DNA of 64,000 bases from Liolophura sinensis (Eukaryota; Mollusca; Polyplacophora; Chitonida; Chitonidae): positions 44,253,385 to 44,317,384 of the forward strand of contig NC_088295.1 in NCBI RefSeq assembly GCF_032854445.1. The letters run 5' to 3'. Under the pieces are notes generated by a model. That model was not told the DNA's origin and did not search any database. It saw only the letters and a list, made by a program, of their open reading frames with translations. Each line of letters starts with the position of its first letter. Positions within the stretch are counted from its first letter, which is position 1. A program made the translations under genes and the position numbers. This document shows positions 20,212 to 31,920 of the stretch, piece by piece.

Positions 20212-21275
20212 TTATGTCTGAAACTGTTTTCCCCAAAGAGGTGCTTTACCTCCCTTGTACTCCATGAGGCGGTCATTGTGATAAGCCTTTCCTGTTTGCT
20301 TTGGTGACCCTCTCACCATGTATGTCATATCATCAGTTTTGATAAAAGGATCTTTCCATTGAGATGTGAGTGTCCTGCACACACCAGGTCTTCTCAATAC
20401 ATTATATAGCCAAACAGCCTTGCCAGGTGTAAGAAGCCGCTTCCTTGACCTGACATCGTAATGACATTTCTGATACTCTGCTCTTTGTTTTAGGCCAACT
20501 CGGGCAATGTCGTGTGCCTGTTGTAAACTCTTTTGTAAGTTTACCACATATGACAAGGGATCTGAGATGTATTGCTCTTCAGCAGGGCTTTCAACTTCTG
20601 CTTGAAGTGGCATGAGAACTTCTCTTCCGAGCACCATCATGTTTAGGGATATATTTGTACTTGAATGCTTAGATGCCCTGTATGTCATCATGACCTGAGG
20701 TATGTATTCATCCCATCTCCTCTGTTCGTTTTCACACTACATTGTAAGCATTGAGGAAAGAGTTCGGTTAAACCGTTCCATACTTCGATTTAATTGTGGT
20801 CTCAAACTTGCACTTTTGTGAATTTGCAGCAAACCACACATATTCTGGAAAATAGGAGACTCAAAATTTGTCCCTTGATCTGAATGGATTGGCATAGGAG
20901 TACCGAATCTGCATACAAAGTCGTCCAAGGCCTTAGCAACTTTGGAGCTTTCTTAGTTTGGTATGGCTACTGCTTCTGTCCATTTAGTAAACAGTCCACC
21001 ATGACAAGAATGTAACGATTCCCTTTTAGGGTAAGCGGTAGAGGCAGTAAAATATCTGCAACTAGTCATCCCATTGGCCCACTTACAAGGTATTGTTCTA
21101 ACGGTGCCCTACCAGCTTTCGAGGTGTTTTTCGTGCTGTGCATCGATCACATTTTTTACAATATTCCTGGGCATGCCATCTCATGCGCGGCCAGTAAAAT
21201 GCCTGTGTAATTCTACCCAGCATTTTGTCACCTTCAAGATGCGCTGCTGAAGGTATATCGTGGTAATATTTCAGC
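20212..21275 (-). pseudogene. Integrase remnant of the Gypsy element
   Basis: The N-terminal zinc-binding region at about 21130-21270 has spaced His residues followed by EYCKKCDRC. The catalytic core is frameshifted at the first Asp (near 21000). The second Asp is in HSDQGTNFESP (~20890) and the Glu in SMERFNRTLSS (~20760). The C-terminal arm (20212-20691) has the conserved QKCHYDVRSRKRLL region and LTPGKAVWLYN. Several frame breaks show it is non-functional. Confidence 0.88.
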
Positions 21276-21691
21276 ACAGACCGAATGTTTTACTCTCGAA
21301 CTATCAGCTGTTTCAGTGTCCTGTCATTATCAACCCAGTTTCTATATAAGATACCATCCTTCACAACCAGTCTGTCCTATTGACTCCAAAGAGTCTTGAA
21401 GGCTGAAGAAAGGTAAGAAACTTTAGACCAGTCAGGTCTCCCATGTCAGATTCAACAGCCAGTAGCATGGGACACTATTATCCTTCAATTGATGCTGTCT
21501 TATATCATCAATGGACATACCTTCAAGGATACCCACAGTTGTAGAAAGCTGCCCTGGCTTTTTCTGACTTCTAGTTATAACTCGGACCTGATGTATTGCC
21601 TGATCAATTTGACAGTCAATGTTCATGTCAGTTGCATTAATGATTGAATCTTGTAGTTCCTGCTGCATTGCACATACTTTACATGGTATCC

Positions 21692-22073
21692 TTAAAGTGC
21701 ATCAGCATTCGCATGGCTACGCCCTGTAGGATGTTTTACCTCTATGTTGTATGTCCCTAGTGTTTCTAACCATCGTGCGGATTGTTCTGTGGATTCTTTA
21801 AGGTTTTTCATCCACCTAACTGTAGCATTGTCTGTCCTCAGTAAAATCTTCTGTCCATAAACACAAGGATGGAAATGTTTCAAAGCAGTAACGACGGCCA
21901 ACAATTTCTTTTATTGTGACACAGTAAGACATCTCGTGTTTGTCGAGGGTACGGCTCATATAAGCAATCACCTTTTTCCAACCCTCAAATTCCTCAGACA
22001 GTACCGCCCCCATTGCTGTGTCACTAGTATCAATGTCAAGAATAAAATCTTGACTGGGTACTGGGTAAGCCAA
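21692..22073 (-). pseudogene. RNase H remnant of the Gypsy element
   Basis: Starts FILDIDTSDTAMGAVLS, continues VIAYMSRTLDKHEMSY, and after a frameshift near 21900 resumes LLRTDNATVRWM and HANADAL. These are the usual Asp-bearing motifs of Ty3/Gypsy RNase H. The frame break splits the domain. Confidence 0.88.
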
Positions 22074-22100
22074 AATGGGTGGCTCAGATAAAGCTGTTTT

Positions 22101-22700
22101 TCAAGTTTGAAATGCTTTTTCACATTCCGCGGTCCAATTAAATTTCGCTCCCTTTTCTGTATGCTTGTATAGTGGCTTGGTCATGCAGGCAAATCCTGAA
22201 CTAAACTTTCGATAATATGAACGAAGACCGAGAAAGCTTCGAACCTGCATCGCATTTTTAGGTTGATACAAACCCTGACTGGTAGAAAATGCCGCCTTCT
22301 GTTCAAGGGGAATTTGCCAAAATCCTGAGTGCAAATCAAGACAACTGAACCATCTGGCCCAAGATAATGAGTTTAAACATTCATTTACTCTCGGCAAGAT
22401 ATATGCATCTTTGTCACATCATTGACTTTTCTGAAGCCTACACAGAACTTAGTTGTACCATCTTTCTTTGTGCAAAGAACGACGGGAGACACCCAAGGGC
22501 TTGCAGCTGGCTCAATAATACGACGCTACAACATTTTCTGTATTTTCTCTTTTTCGGTAGCTCTCTTACCAAGAGTTAATCTACGTGGAGGTTGCCTAAT
22601 GGGAATGGCAGACCTAGTGTTTATAGCGTAGTCTACCATATCAGTACAAGGTCTTCTGAAGACTTCGCAAAAACTGACTGAAACTTCATAAGCACCTTTC
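22101..22700 (-). pseudogene. Reverse transcriptase remnant lacking the catalytic centre
   Basis: N-terminal RT motifs are readable across frameshifts and stops (IIEPAASPWVSPVVL, then KDGTTKFCVGFRKVND). Next comes FSCLDLHSGFWQIPL (~22300). Directly after FSTSQGLYQ the sequence jumps to NAMQVRSFLGLRSYYRKF near 22264. The roughly 90-100 residues that normally lie between, including the Tyr-x-Asp-Asp active-site box, are absent. This is an internal deletion and not a frameshift. Confidence 0.88.
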
Positions 22701-23249
22701 GTAGCTTATCTTGTTCACCCAGAGTCAGATTATTTGAACTGCGCGGGAGAAATTCCTACAAATTTTCTGGTAACTCAGAAAACTCTTCACCATTCACTGA
22801 TATGGCACGCGCTATTTGGGTTATACCTGATAAAAGGATGGACATGTACCCAGCCTAATGTCAGTGTGTAATGTCACACTGTCCGGGCTGTAGTTTATGA
22901 CTTGAACAGATAACTGTTCAGATCTAGTGTCGACAATACCGTTCAACATCCGGATACCTTTACAAGTCGTCAGATATTCAGTCTTTGGGTTTCATCACTG
23001 GTAGCCAGCCAACGAAGTAACCTGGTATTACCGTAGTCTTTTCAACTTTAACCAAACAGGCCATCTGTGTTTCACCACCAATCCAATGTGGTATGGAAGA
23101 TTTCTCACTTTCCAGTTTGAATCATTTATAATCAATTTTGGTAACATGTTTGAAGAGGAAATCTTGCCCAAGTATTCCTGGAACTGTTATGTTACATACA
23201 ACAACACTGTGACGATAGACAGTTTCATGTAGCTGCAAACACAACTCAG

Positions 23250-23435
23250 CAGAGCCATAAAGTTCTAGTTTTTCTCCATTTGCATTGAGTATGTTGTTAA
23301 ACTGTCCCTAAAGTATAGGTCTTGACACTAAAGATTTAGCGTCAAATATTTCCTTGGATAGCAGTGTCATAGTTGAACCACTGTCGACCAATACTTCTGC
23401 AGGTTCTTCTATTCCCTCTGTTACAGCTGTTCTCC
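23250..23435 (-). pseudogene. Aspartic protease remnant of the Gypsy element
   Basis: Minus-strand reading gives AEVLVDSGSTMTLLSKEIF around 23350-23405, the retroviral-type active-site loop with its flaps partly visible. A stop follows shortly after (PIL-stop-GQF near 23310). Confidence 0.82.
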
Positions 23436-23469
23436 CTGTTTCTGATATTCTATGTCACTAACTTCACCT

Positions 23470-24260
23470 ATTAATTCTTTTTCTGATTTATGCCCTGCTC
23501 CTCACTCGTCTGCCTATGGTCTACAAGGAGGAGGGTTTCTCGTTTCTCTATTCATTAGTTTGTGGCAGACTGCCATTACTTTTCCGATGTCGACAGTAAT
23601 GGTCTGGAAATTTACAAATGTAACAACTCCCTTGCCCACGTTTACCAGATCTCTTGTTGTTACCATTATTAGCATTGGCTTGTAAGAATTTTTTTCTAGC
23701 CCCACTCTCAAGTTTTTCTAAGTATTCTAATAATTCTTCAAACCCAGAAATGCTACCCTCTTTAGGAAATGAATCAACTGTCTGTGTAACCGACACAGAC
23801 TCTTTTTTTTCTTTTTGTACCTCTCACCCACTAGTGCTTCATAACGTCGACAGCATCAGGTATGCTTCTACAACTTCTGTCAAAACACCTGCACTTCATT
23901 TCGACAGATACACTTTTGTATAGACCATTTAAGGCTAAAACCTCCTGGGTATAAACATCTAGATTAGCATATGCTTTCTGTGCCAGAGCTGAGATAGTTT
24001 CATCTGAATGACGAACTCTACCTTCAAGTTTAGTGAACCTTTTATTCTACTACCAAAACGTTTTTCTAGCTTCCTGATTAGTGCAGGAAAGTGACGTTTC
24101 TCTTCCTCAGAAAGACAAATGTAAAATCTCCTGACTAGACCTGTCAAACTGGCAGCTAGGGCCAGGACTTTTTCACGTTGTTTCCACAATCTTAGTTCTT
24201 CACAGTCAATGAAATGAGTTATTCCCCCCCACCCCACCCCCCGGTCATGTTTACCACCAT
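23470..24260 (-). pseudogene. Gag remnant of the Gypsy element
   Basis: Frame 23959-24237 has a capsid-like helical stretch (CEELRLWKQREKVLALAASL then LEKRFGSRI). Frame 23548-23796 carries a basic nucleocapsid region with a degenerate zinc knuckle, CYICKFPDHYCRHR. The two are in different frames, so gag is broken. Confidence 0.75.
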
Positions 24261-24707
24261 ATGGATCTGGTTTTAGCTTGATAACAGCACTTCACTAATT
24301 TTTGTAAGAGGAAAAATCCCCAAACCCATGAGCATGTGAATTATCCCTTTTTACATGATGTGAGGTTTCAAGTGGGAAATCTCTCCTACCCTTATTACCT
24401 GGACCATGTGCTGGTCTGGAGTCATCACCATTATCAGTTATATCAGTTAAGTCTGAGGCTATGGAATCCTCGTACTGATCATCTGAGCTAGAAGTTCCTT
24501 CATCAGGGTGTTCGATAACTACAATTTGATTATCACTTCTGGACCTGGACTTTCTACAATATTAAACAGGCTTTATGGCTTAACACAGGAGAGTAACAGC
24601 TGAAAAATACTTTTGAAGTCAGCAATAACTCTTCCGGTCAAGGTGTTAAGGAGGTAAGAATACCACAATACTCAAAATGTTCGAATCACTGGATACCCAG
24701 TTATATA

Positions 24708-24729
24708 GCTATCGGACTTCTGACACCAT
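24708..24729 (-). other. Primer-binding site of the Gypsy element (probable)
   Basis: On the minus strand TGGTGTCAGAAGTCCG begins next to the LTR end (...GTGTTTACA). TGG-starting sites abutting the 5' LTR are complementary to tRNA 3' CCA ends; the primer tRNA was not identified. Confidence 0.65.
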
Positions 24730-25846
24730 TGTAAACACTTATCACACATTGATTTAAAGGTCACCAATCAGTGAACAGATGTAAAATCGAAAGCAACATC
24801 CAAATCAACCAGTTGATCTGTACAAGACCAATAAACATAAGTCAATATTGGCTGTAACACATACTTCTTTATTCTGATATAAACTCTGAATAGTCAAGTG
24901 GATTTGTGATATCTCACAAATTCACTGGTACATATACCTTTATATATAATGCGTTCTGATGCACTAGGTTTGGTACTGAGTGTAGTGGGAGATGGTTAAT
25001 TTCCCAGATAAAAATGCAGAAAACCATAGCAATACAACTATAGTTAACAGGAGCTTCTGTGCTTACTTGAGAGCGTTTTTCTTGAAGTTTAAAAAGCTCC
25101 AACTATTTCCACTGAATAAGAAAAAGTGGCAAAAAAAAAAAAAAAAATTCTCGAGGAATCGAACAGCCGGTGATATGGTTATGCCCGTTTTCACATCACA
25201 ACAGTGTCAAGGGCAGATAGTAGTAGAAATTATTTCGATCAGTATCACCAAGGCAGTTAAGCTTACATTACAAATATTATTTTCGGAGCATTATACCTAA
25301 AGTAATAAAATTCCATTAAAGCATCTCATATTTACCTTGGGAAAGAGACGTAAAAGCAATTGAAAGTCCCGCTACGCCCGACTTCAAACAGTACGCTGAG
25401 ATCGTAGGGAAATATCACACAAAGTAGTCCGCTTTCCTTGTATACATCAACAATTACCCTTAATAAAGTGAAAAGTTATGGTCAGTTATTCCACTGGAAC
25501 ATTTTACAACATATTAAAACACCAAGTTACCTTAACAAAAAATGAGTTAAGTTGACAATAAATCTATACATGCACTCGCTCATTGTAAACAAACAAAATG
25601 GCCGCCAGGGTGAGGAGAGGGTGAAGCCTACACAAGATTTACGCTATTACACGGAATATTCAAGATGTCAAGTACTATAAAAGAGGTAACCGTCACGTCA
25701 GGTCTGGGGGATCTTTCAAACGTTGCTCTACGTTACCCTGGGGAATAAATTACGTTATGAAGTGACTGAATATTTGGCACAGTCCCTCACATGACCTGTA
25801 CACGTCCAACGATTCCATACAAAGATTTATAAAGTGAATTACGGGT
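24730..25846 (-). repeat. 5' LTR of the Gypsy element (right copy, outer end truncated)
   Basis: Begins (plus strand) TGTAAACAC and matches the left LTR through GTGAATTACG near 25846. The last ~57 bases present at 17847-17903 are missing, so no clean target-site duplication can be defined. It keeps ~50 bases near 24915-24960 that the left copy lacks. Confidence 0.85.
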
Positions 25847-26462
25847 CATAATGTTCAAAGTGTATTCGCTAATACTGGTATTAAGTTATATTTTATATCG
25901 AAATTTTTAACCAAACCCAGCAGCCAAATCTGGTCTTAAATGAGTTTTGAACAACCGGAGCCATTTCAATCAATTTGGTAATATTTGCACTTAATTTCCC
26001 GCTATTGTTAAAACAGCGATGAAATTAAAATGATTTCTCGCTGTTTACGGCGTATTTGGTGGCAGTATTTTAGATATTCAAGTTGAATGAGAGCCACCAT
26101 TTCCATTTTTTTTCACGAAACATACACACACGGCAAAACATCTTATTGGCTTCTAAAATTGCTTCTGGAATGGATCGAAAACTCGCCTTCCGCAGTTATG
26201 TCGACTGGTTAGAAAACAAAATGGTATATAAATTGCTTGTAATAATATTCGCGTGATTTGCAGATTCTAAAGGTCACTTTAACTGGTGTCACTGTCGGCG
26301 GATACGAACACAAAAATTATAAGGTCGACCATTTCTAAAAACGTTGATTTCTCAGTCCGTAGACAGAGGATATATATATCATGTTGACTTATCATGTCCA
26401 TTCTGGGCAAACACGACACGAGTTGCAGCATAAAACAAACTGCATGGTATTGAGGGAGGAGG

Positions 26463-26466
<4 letters not shown>
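25847..26466. other. Intergenic, nothing recognised
   Basis: AT-rich; no coding similarity or repeat unit noticed between the LTR end and the TA microsatellite. Confidence 0.5.

Positions 26467-26523
<57 letters not shown>
26466..26523. repeat. (TA)n microsatellite
   Basis: About 29 uninterrupted TA units. Open frames through it (poly Ile-Tyr) are artefacts. Confidence 0.97.
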
Positions 26524-26525
<2 letters not shown>

Positions 26526-28819
26526 GGATGGTTGCATACAAATATACGGCTTGATGTATTTGACTTTTACATTGTGCGACTGGCATTGTATGGCAGTCCA
26601 CAAGATGTCATATTAATTATGCAGTCTGTGTGCCCAAACGTTAGTGCAAATTTGCAATTACATGTATATACCTTTGTGTGAGAAAGAGAAAGCTGGCCAT
26701 ATACACACGCAAAATAAAAATGTTATATCTGATAACACTTAAAAGTTCAGAGATAATGATATATAATGTCATTTATATATTTGGAGGCCTGCATATTAGC
26801 AACCGGATCTCGGTTTACATTATATTATCACCACGATGATGTGGCGTGTGAACCAGAGGCGCAGCATGGGTATATTGTCAAGTGCTACAATCTAAACCTG
26901 CAAGTGTACACACAACCTTGCAAGCACTTGTATTTTAACATTTTGTATTATAAATCGGCGAATGTTTAACCCGTATACAAGTATACCTGTACATAGGACT
27001 ACAAAACAACCTACGTACAGCATAGGTCCCAACTAGTATATAAAATGTACGAGTGTGCATACAGTACTTAGGGTTTGTTTTCTCATACATGTATGTATAT
27101 ACCCACATCTATAAGCAAATATTTCAAGCAATCAAAACGTTCTCATATTCACTATAAAGATGGAAGGCTTAAATGTATACAAAGATCGATATAGTTGTCT
27201 AACTCTTACGACACCATACCTATAAGCTTTGAAGTATGACATGTAGTCTATACCCGTAAGGCCATGAATTTATCTGGTTCTCGATCAGTCGTTGGAGCGG
27301 GAAAGCGACAACCCGACTGCATACGCATACGCAACTATATTCATCTACAAAAATAATGACAAGACTTTGAGAAATCCCAAATAAAAACTTTGAGGATGTA
27401 TATTCGTTGTAACGCAACGACACCTTATTGCTTTCCCGAAAATCTATTTAGGGGCTTATTTAATAATATATTTTCACTTTTTCACATATAACACGGCCCT
27501 TCGCCTTGCACCTGCATGGCAAACATAACGTGACCACAGCTGATGTCAATGAAACACGCCCTAGGCTGAAACCAATGCAAAAAGGCCTAAATTAAAAGTA
27601 ATGGGACATTTGGGGACTTCAGGGGCATATAGGGCGCCACTATCCCAACCAATCGGGCGAGGGTTCTGGGGCTGCCAAGGCCCCGGAACTGCTGGGACCC
27701 CAGATAGCCGTTCACACGTTTGAGCGTGTTCTAAGAGGGACAAAAATAGATATCCATCCTCCAAGTTATGAATGTCATGCATATTTTGGCAAAATTTAGT
27801 TTTCATATCGCCTCCATAGTTCATGTACACTTACTTCTGTACAATGCAAATACATGCAGGGAAATGCGCACTGCATGTGGATATTGCAGGCTTCACTCAA
27901 ACAGCACGTGGTGAAAATGAAAAATGTTTGTTATACATGTACAGTAACTCCTTCTATAATCAAGTGATCATTAAAATACATGTAAATGCATTTATGCGTC
28001 TTTTGAAAACCTAAAACGAGGTGTAAGGATACGGCGTTCACTGCAAAGTATTCTTTCGGTCAAAAACGCATTCCAAAAGGCTCCTTTGCTAACCGTTTTC
28101 CCTGCAATCCGGGCGGTATATTTTAGTCCTAATCTATAGTGTATGTACATGTCTATACGGTGTAATCCATAAACCGCAAAAGGCAATTCCCATCCAGTAC
28201 ATCAGACGAAAACAATGGAACATGACTGGAGTTGAAAGTAATAGAAGGCGCGGCTTGGGGCAAGTAATGGGGCAAGTATAGCCCGTGTTGAAAGAGAGAA
28301 ATAATGAACAGGTAACCCACATAACAAGAATGGCAAAATTGCACAAATTAAGTCAGTTTAATATTGAGCCTGGGGTTTAAACCATGCAGGTACTGATCAC
28401 GCATGGAACAAATTGTAACCAAAGGTACACAACCTAAGTTGAAAGCAAAGGAACGCGCAGCCTAAGTTGAAAGTATTGGAACGCAAGTCCTGAGTTGAAC
28501 CAATCAAAAAAACAGAACATGACATGAGTGAAACCACACGGCCTCAATCGGTTGAAGACAATGAAACATATCCTGAGTTAAAATTCAGTTTATGCAAATG
28601 ACGGTCTGAAATTTGGTCTGACCTGGAAAACAATGTCACACGATCTGAGAAATCCAGTTTGACGCACGATTAAAAAGGTATAATGGACATTAGAAATACA
28701 CGTTTTATAATGTTAACGAAAAATTATGCACCATTTTGAAATGGATCTAATCTGTGAAAGACAAACACTGCGAGATATTATTTGATTAAATTTCCGAAAA
28801 TTCTTAACAAACGCCATCT
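26524..28819. other. Intergenic, nothing recognised
   Basis: No exon, RNA gene or repeat array seen on either strand; open frames are short and of random composition. Confidence 0.5.
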
Positions 28820-28831
28820 TACATACTGCAA

Positions 28832-29099
28832 GGGGCCTCCGTGGCTCAGTCGATTAGCGCGCTAGCGCAGCGTAATGACCCAGGAGCCTCTCACCAATGC
28901 GGTCGCTGTGAGTTCAAGTCCAGCTCATGCTGGCTTCCTCTCCGGCCGTAAGTGGGAAGGTCTGCCAGCAACCTGCGGATGGTCGTGGGTTTCCCCCCTG
29001 GCTGTGACCGGTTTCCACCCACCATAATGCTGGCCGCCGTCGTATAAGTGAAATATTCTTGAGTACGGCGTAAAACACCAATCAAATAAATAAATAAAA
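28832..29099 (+). repeat. S1 SINE, full-length reference copy with 12-bp TSD
   Basis: The tRNA-like head starts GGGGCCTCCGTGGCTCAG. An A box (TGGCTCAGTCG) and a B box (GTTCAAGTCC near 28911) mark an internal Pol III promoter; the long spacing suggests a class II (Leu/Ser-like) tRNA ancestor. The body (CATAATGCTGGCCGCC) and tail core (GTACGGCGTAAAACACC) end in (AAAT)n. Flanked by TACATACTGCAA at 28820-28831 and 29100-29111, a perfect target-site duplication. Confidence 0.95.
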
Positions 29100-29424
29100 T
29101 ACATACTGCAACAAACAACACTCTCAGAGTAGAACAGATCGGTTAAAATTACATACCCATTGCATATGAAATATCGGATTCCAGATTAAAACGCCAGAGA
29201 AAAAACCTCAGTAAAACGTGCAATGGAAATGTCCGCGTGGTTACACGATGCTTGTCTTTTAATCGTGAGTACAGACGAGATGTTGGAGTAATTCCAATCT
29301 TTCAGAGGGAATTTTAGAGATTCTTCTATATGTATCATTACCTGCATGTGGACAGAGCATAACCTCGCAGTCTTTCAATTGGCAACACGCGATGGAGCGA
29401 TGGAGTGTTTTGACTTCGTCTAAG

Positions 29425-29505
29425 TTCGTTTCGTGATCCAAAGGCAACGTCTCCCGACTTCGGGGCGGACGCTCTAACCATTAAGCCATCGAGCGGTTCG
29501 CGCTC
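29425..29505 (-). repeat. tRNA-like SINE head fragment
   Basis: The minus strand reads CGATGGCTTAATGGTTAGAG, an A-box-like start followed by a GCGTCCGCCCC segment shared in part with the S2 head. The downstream B box is poor and there is no convincing cloverleaf, so it is treated as a SINE head and not a tRNA gene. Confidence 0.55.
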
Positions 29506-29521
29506 AATTAGTAATATGGCA

Positions 29522-29650
29522 AAATTATATTTATTTATTTATCTGATTTGTGTTTTACGCCGTTTTCAAGAATATTTCACTTATACGCCGACGGTCAGCA
29601 TTATATCGTGTGAGGAAAGCATGCAGAGCCCGGGGAAAACCATCCACGAC
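29522..29650 (-). repeat. S1 SINE tail fragment, reverse
   Basis: TTTATTTATTTATC then GTTTTACGCCGTTTTCAAGA and a decayed body (GAGCCCGGGGAAAACCAT). Head absent. Confidence 0.75.
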
Positions 29651-29729
29651 TACACTATAAAATTATATTCGTGTCTATAAAGCTAATCATGCAGCTATAA
29701 CCTACCAAGCAAAGGTTGCGTTTTACTCC

Positions 29730-29890
29730 AGGCCTGTCCACCAACATGTCGTCGTCATATGACGGAATAATTGTTAAGTACGACTTTAAACCCCAAGCAC
29801 TCAATCGCTCACTCCACCGATATGAAAACTGACCGCGGTTGGAGATATAAATCAAATATTCATAGTATGGCGTTAAACACTGGCTGAATA
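29730..29890 (+). repeat. S2-type SINE tail fragment
   Basis: Contains TTTAAACCCCAAGCACTCAA and CGCTCACTC, matching the complement of the S2 copy at 35532-35822, followed by a GGCGTTAAACACTGGCTGAA segment of another SINE-like tail. Confidence 0.55.
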
Positions 29891-29899
29891 AACAATAAA

Positions 29900-31740
29900 T
29901 CAATCAGTCTTGGGAATACACATATTTTGACTTCCGATTCTATTGGTAAGAAACTGCCATACATGCTTGAAAGTATCAAACACTAATTGGACGATATATG
30001 CTATATACAACTGCTATATACACACCATCTTATACACCCATTTGTACATAAACCTCCCGTTAATTAACCACTGCTATTGCCGTATTCCAGGATGTCTCGG
30101 GGTTGTGGATGAAGACACATGAGAAAACAAAAGGCTCAGTCGGTTTGACTTGAGTCAAGATTTGAAATCTAAGTTTACAGTTGAAATAGGCTATATGACC
30201 ATGCAGTAAGTAAATGTAAAGTTAAGATAAGTCGATTGCAATTCCAACTTTTATTTAGCCATTATTGTTTAATTTAAGTTTAAAATTAGGCCTTCAGTCA
30301 AAAACAGCTTCGTCTAATCTGCCCCTCCACTTGTTTGTCGGACAAACCTCCTGGACGACGCAATGCTGCGGGATTGGGAGTGAGATTTGAACATACATAC
30401 GATTCTTGCATGGTTTTGTGCGATGATACTGTGGTGTTGTATATTTGGTTTGTAAAATTTGCAAATAAATGCAGCCTTTACATATGTAGGTCTAAGTATA
30501 TATTCCTGCAGTGTCAAAAGAGCATCGAGAAAGCCAATTTTAAAGTCATCGGTACACGACCGGGGTCATCATTCTCATTCCCGATGTATACATATATATC
30601 ACCCTCTTAATTTCGACGCGGCGGACCCTCGAACAGCTAAAGGAAAGTCTATAAAAAAGATATCTATTTAGGCCAAAATATTCAACTATTCAAAACATTT
30701 TAAACGTAAGATTGATAGTCCACACATATTACTTCATGAGAATAACAGCATAATTGGTGAAATGGTATAAAGAGCTGTAACATATTTGAAAACACACAGG
30801 CATACCTGAAAAATTTTAAAGTGAAAATTATACAGTAGTTTTAATACTACATCCAGTTCACCTATATAAAGTTGAAAGTTTTACAAATCTAACCTTACAG
30901 TCTAACCTTTAAAATAATTTAAGAATAATTTCAAATTTACGAGGGCGATACTGGCTTTTCTTCTGGCCTATTTGACCTATAACCGTTACAAGGCGACCAC
31001 AGAGCGGCCGTAAAGCATATAACGTAGAACATTTATACCATTCGGCCAGAAAATCAACAACTTCTATACAATAGAAACCAATGCCAGACACTCAGTTTGT
31101 ACATACGAATAGAAACATATATAACAACATACATATTGTGTTGCAGATTCCGAGTCATATAGGCCATACTATACAGAGATGGCGTGTATGTGATGAAGAT
31201 GCTTTTGTCTTGTAGCATTGGCTATGATGTCTTCGCCTTGTTATTTAAGTTCCATCATCTATCGGCAATTATTTCACGCTTAAATTAACACAAGGCTATC
31301 AATTCATTCGAATTCCTTTTGTTTTCCACACACTGCGCTGACATACGAGTGGTCGATTCAGTGTAACTGAGCACTTTCTTCTCTGTTCTAATTCAAGCTC
31401 ATCACACGCAAAACTTTCTGCTATCGTAAGACGGCCGGACGATATGGCCTCCAGCTTTTGAAAGGGAAACACAGCGCAACAGCTCGGGCTGAAGCGTACT
31501 ATACTGTCTGCAAGGCGATACGAGCTGCGCCTTGACAGATTGAAAAGCGAAAAGGACCTTTTCCAGTATATCAGTCTGTCTTTTTAACAGTTTGATAGGG
31601 TTGTTTTCATTTCAGCCTGCGCTGGCGCAATTTCCCACCGCGACCAACGGTTTTCTGAACTATTGGGTTACGACATTTAATACTTGTAATTCGCTACCAC
31701 AAAGCGGCTCTTTCAGCCGAGCACGGCCTGTATGTAATTA
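29900..31740. other. Intergenic and SOBP upstream region
   Basis: No gene recognised. GC content and CpG frequency rise from about 31320 to 31740 just before the SOBP 5' end, with a TTTCCCACCGCG string at ~31632. This would suit a promoter, but no TATA box or start site can be fixed. Confidence 0.4.
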
Positions 31741-31748
31741 GTATCAAT

Positions 31749-31920
31749 ATGGGAGATCGCATGACAGCCGTCTCAACTTACCAGTCAATAATTCAAGCTT
31801 CGACCACTATCTCATGCACACAACCGAGACATTTGCCAGAACGGTTTCCGCCATGGAAGCAGGCACATCTCCGGCAGCTGATGAGGCTGGCAAGGATCTG
31901 GTAGCCACTGTGAAGGAGGA
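31749..31920 (+). promoter_or_regulatory. Upstream open frame overlapping the SOBP start
   Basis: An ATG at 31749 (ATATGGGAG) opens a frame offset by two bases from the SOBP frame. It runs past the SOBP start to a TAG near 31902. If the transcript begins upstream of it, this overlapping frame could lower SOBP translation. No conservation data. Confidence 0.3.

Larger units (their letters stand above)
16310..25846 (-). mobile_element. Degenerate Ty3/Gypsy LTR retrotransposon
   Basis: Two related long terminal repeats (16310-17903 and 24730-25846) flank an internal region. Read on the minus strand, its domain order is gag, protease, reverse transcriptase, RNase H, integrase, i.e. Ty3/Gypsy (Metaviridae) order. 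A primer-binding-site-like TGGTGTCAGAAGTCCG adjoins the 5' LTR and a polypurine tract adjoins the 3' LTR. The coding region has stops, frameshifts and an RT deletion. In the 81 bases around 17340 versus 25340 the two LTRs differ at 5 positions, so the insertion is not recent. Confidence 0.93.

Noticed and set aside
20737-20928. Host gene with integrase-like domain
   Set aside because: Surrounded by the broken pol domains and LTRs of the Gypsy element; frameshifts show no domesticated intact frame.
26379-26681. Ile-Tyr repeat frames
   Set aside because: Translation of a TA microsatellite.
28832-28925. tRNA gene
   Set aside because: Head of a SINE with body, A-rich tail and TSD; no sound cloverleaf. 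The same applies to the tRNA-like heads at ~29425-29505, ~35770-35822 and ~60379-60475.
31814-31852. Upstream in-frame ATG as the SOBP start
   Set aside because: Context CTCATGC is poor compared with CCGCCATGG at 31853; kept as an alternative.
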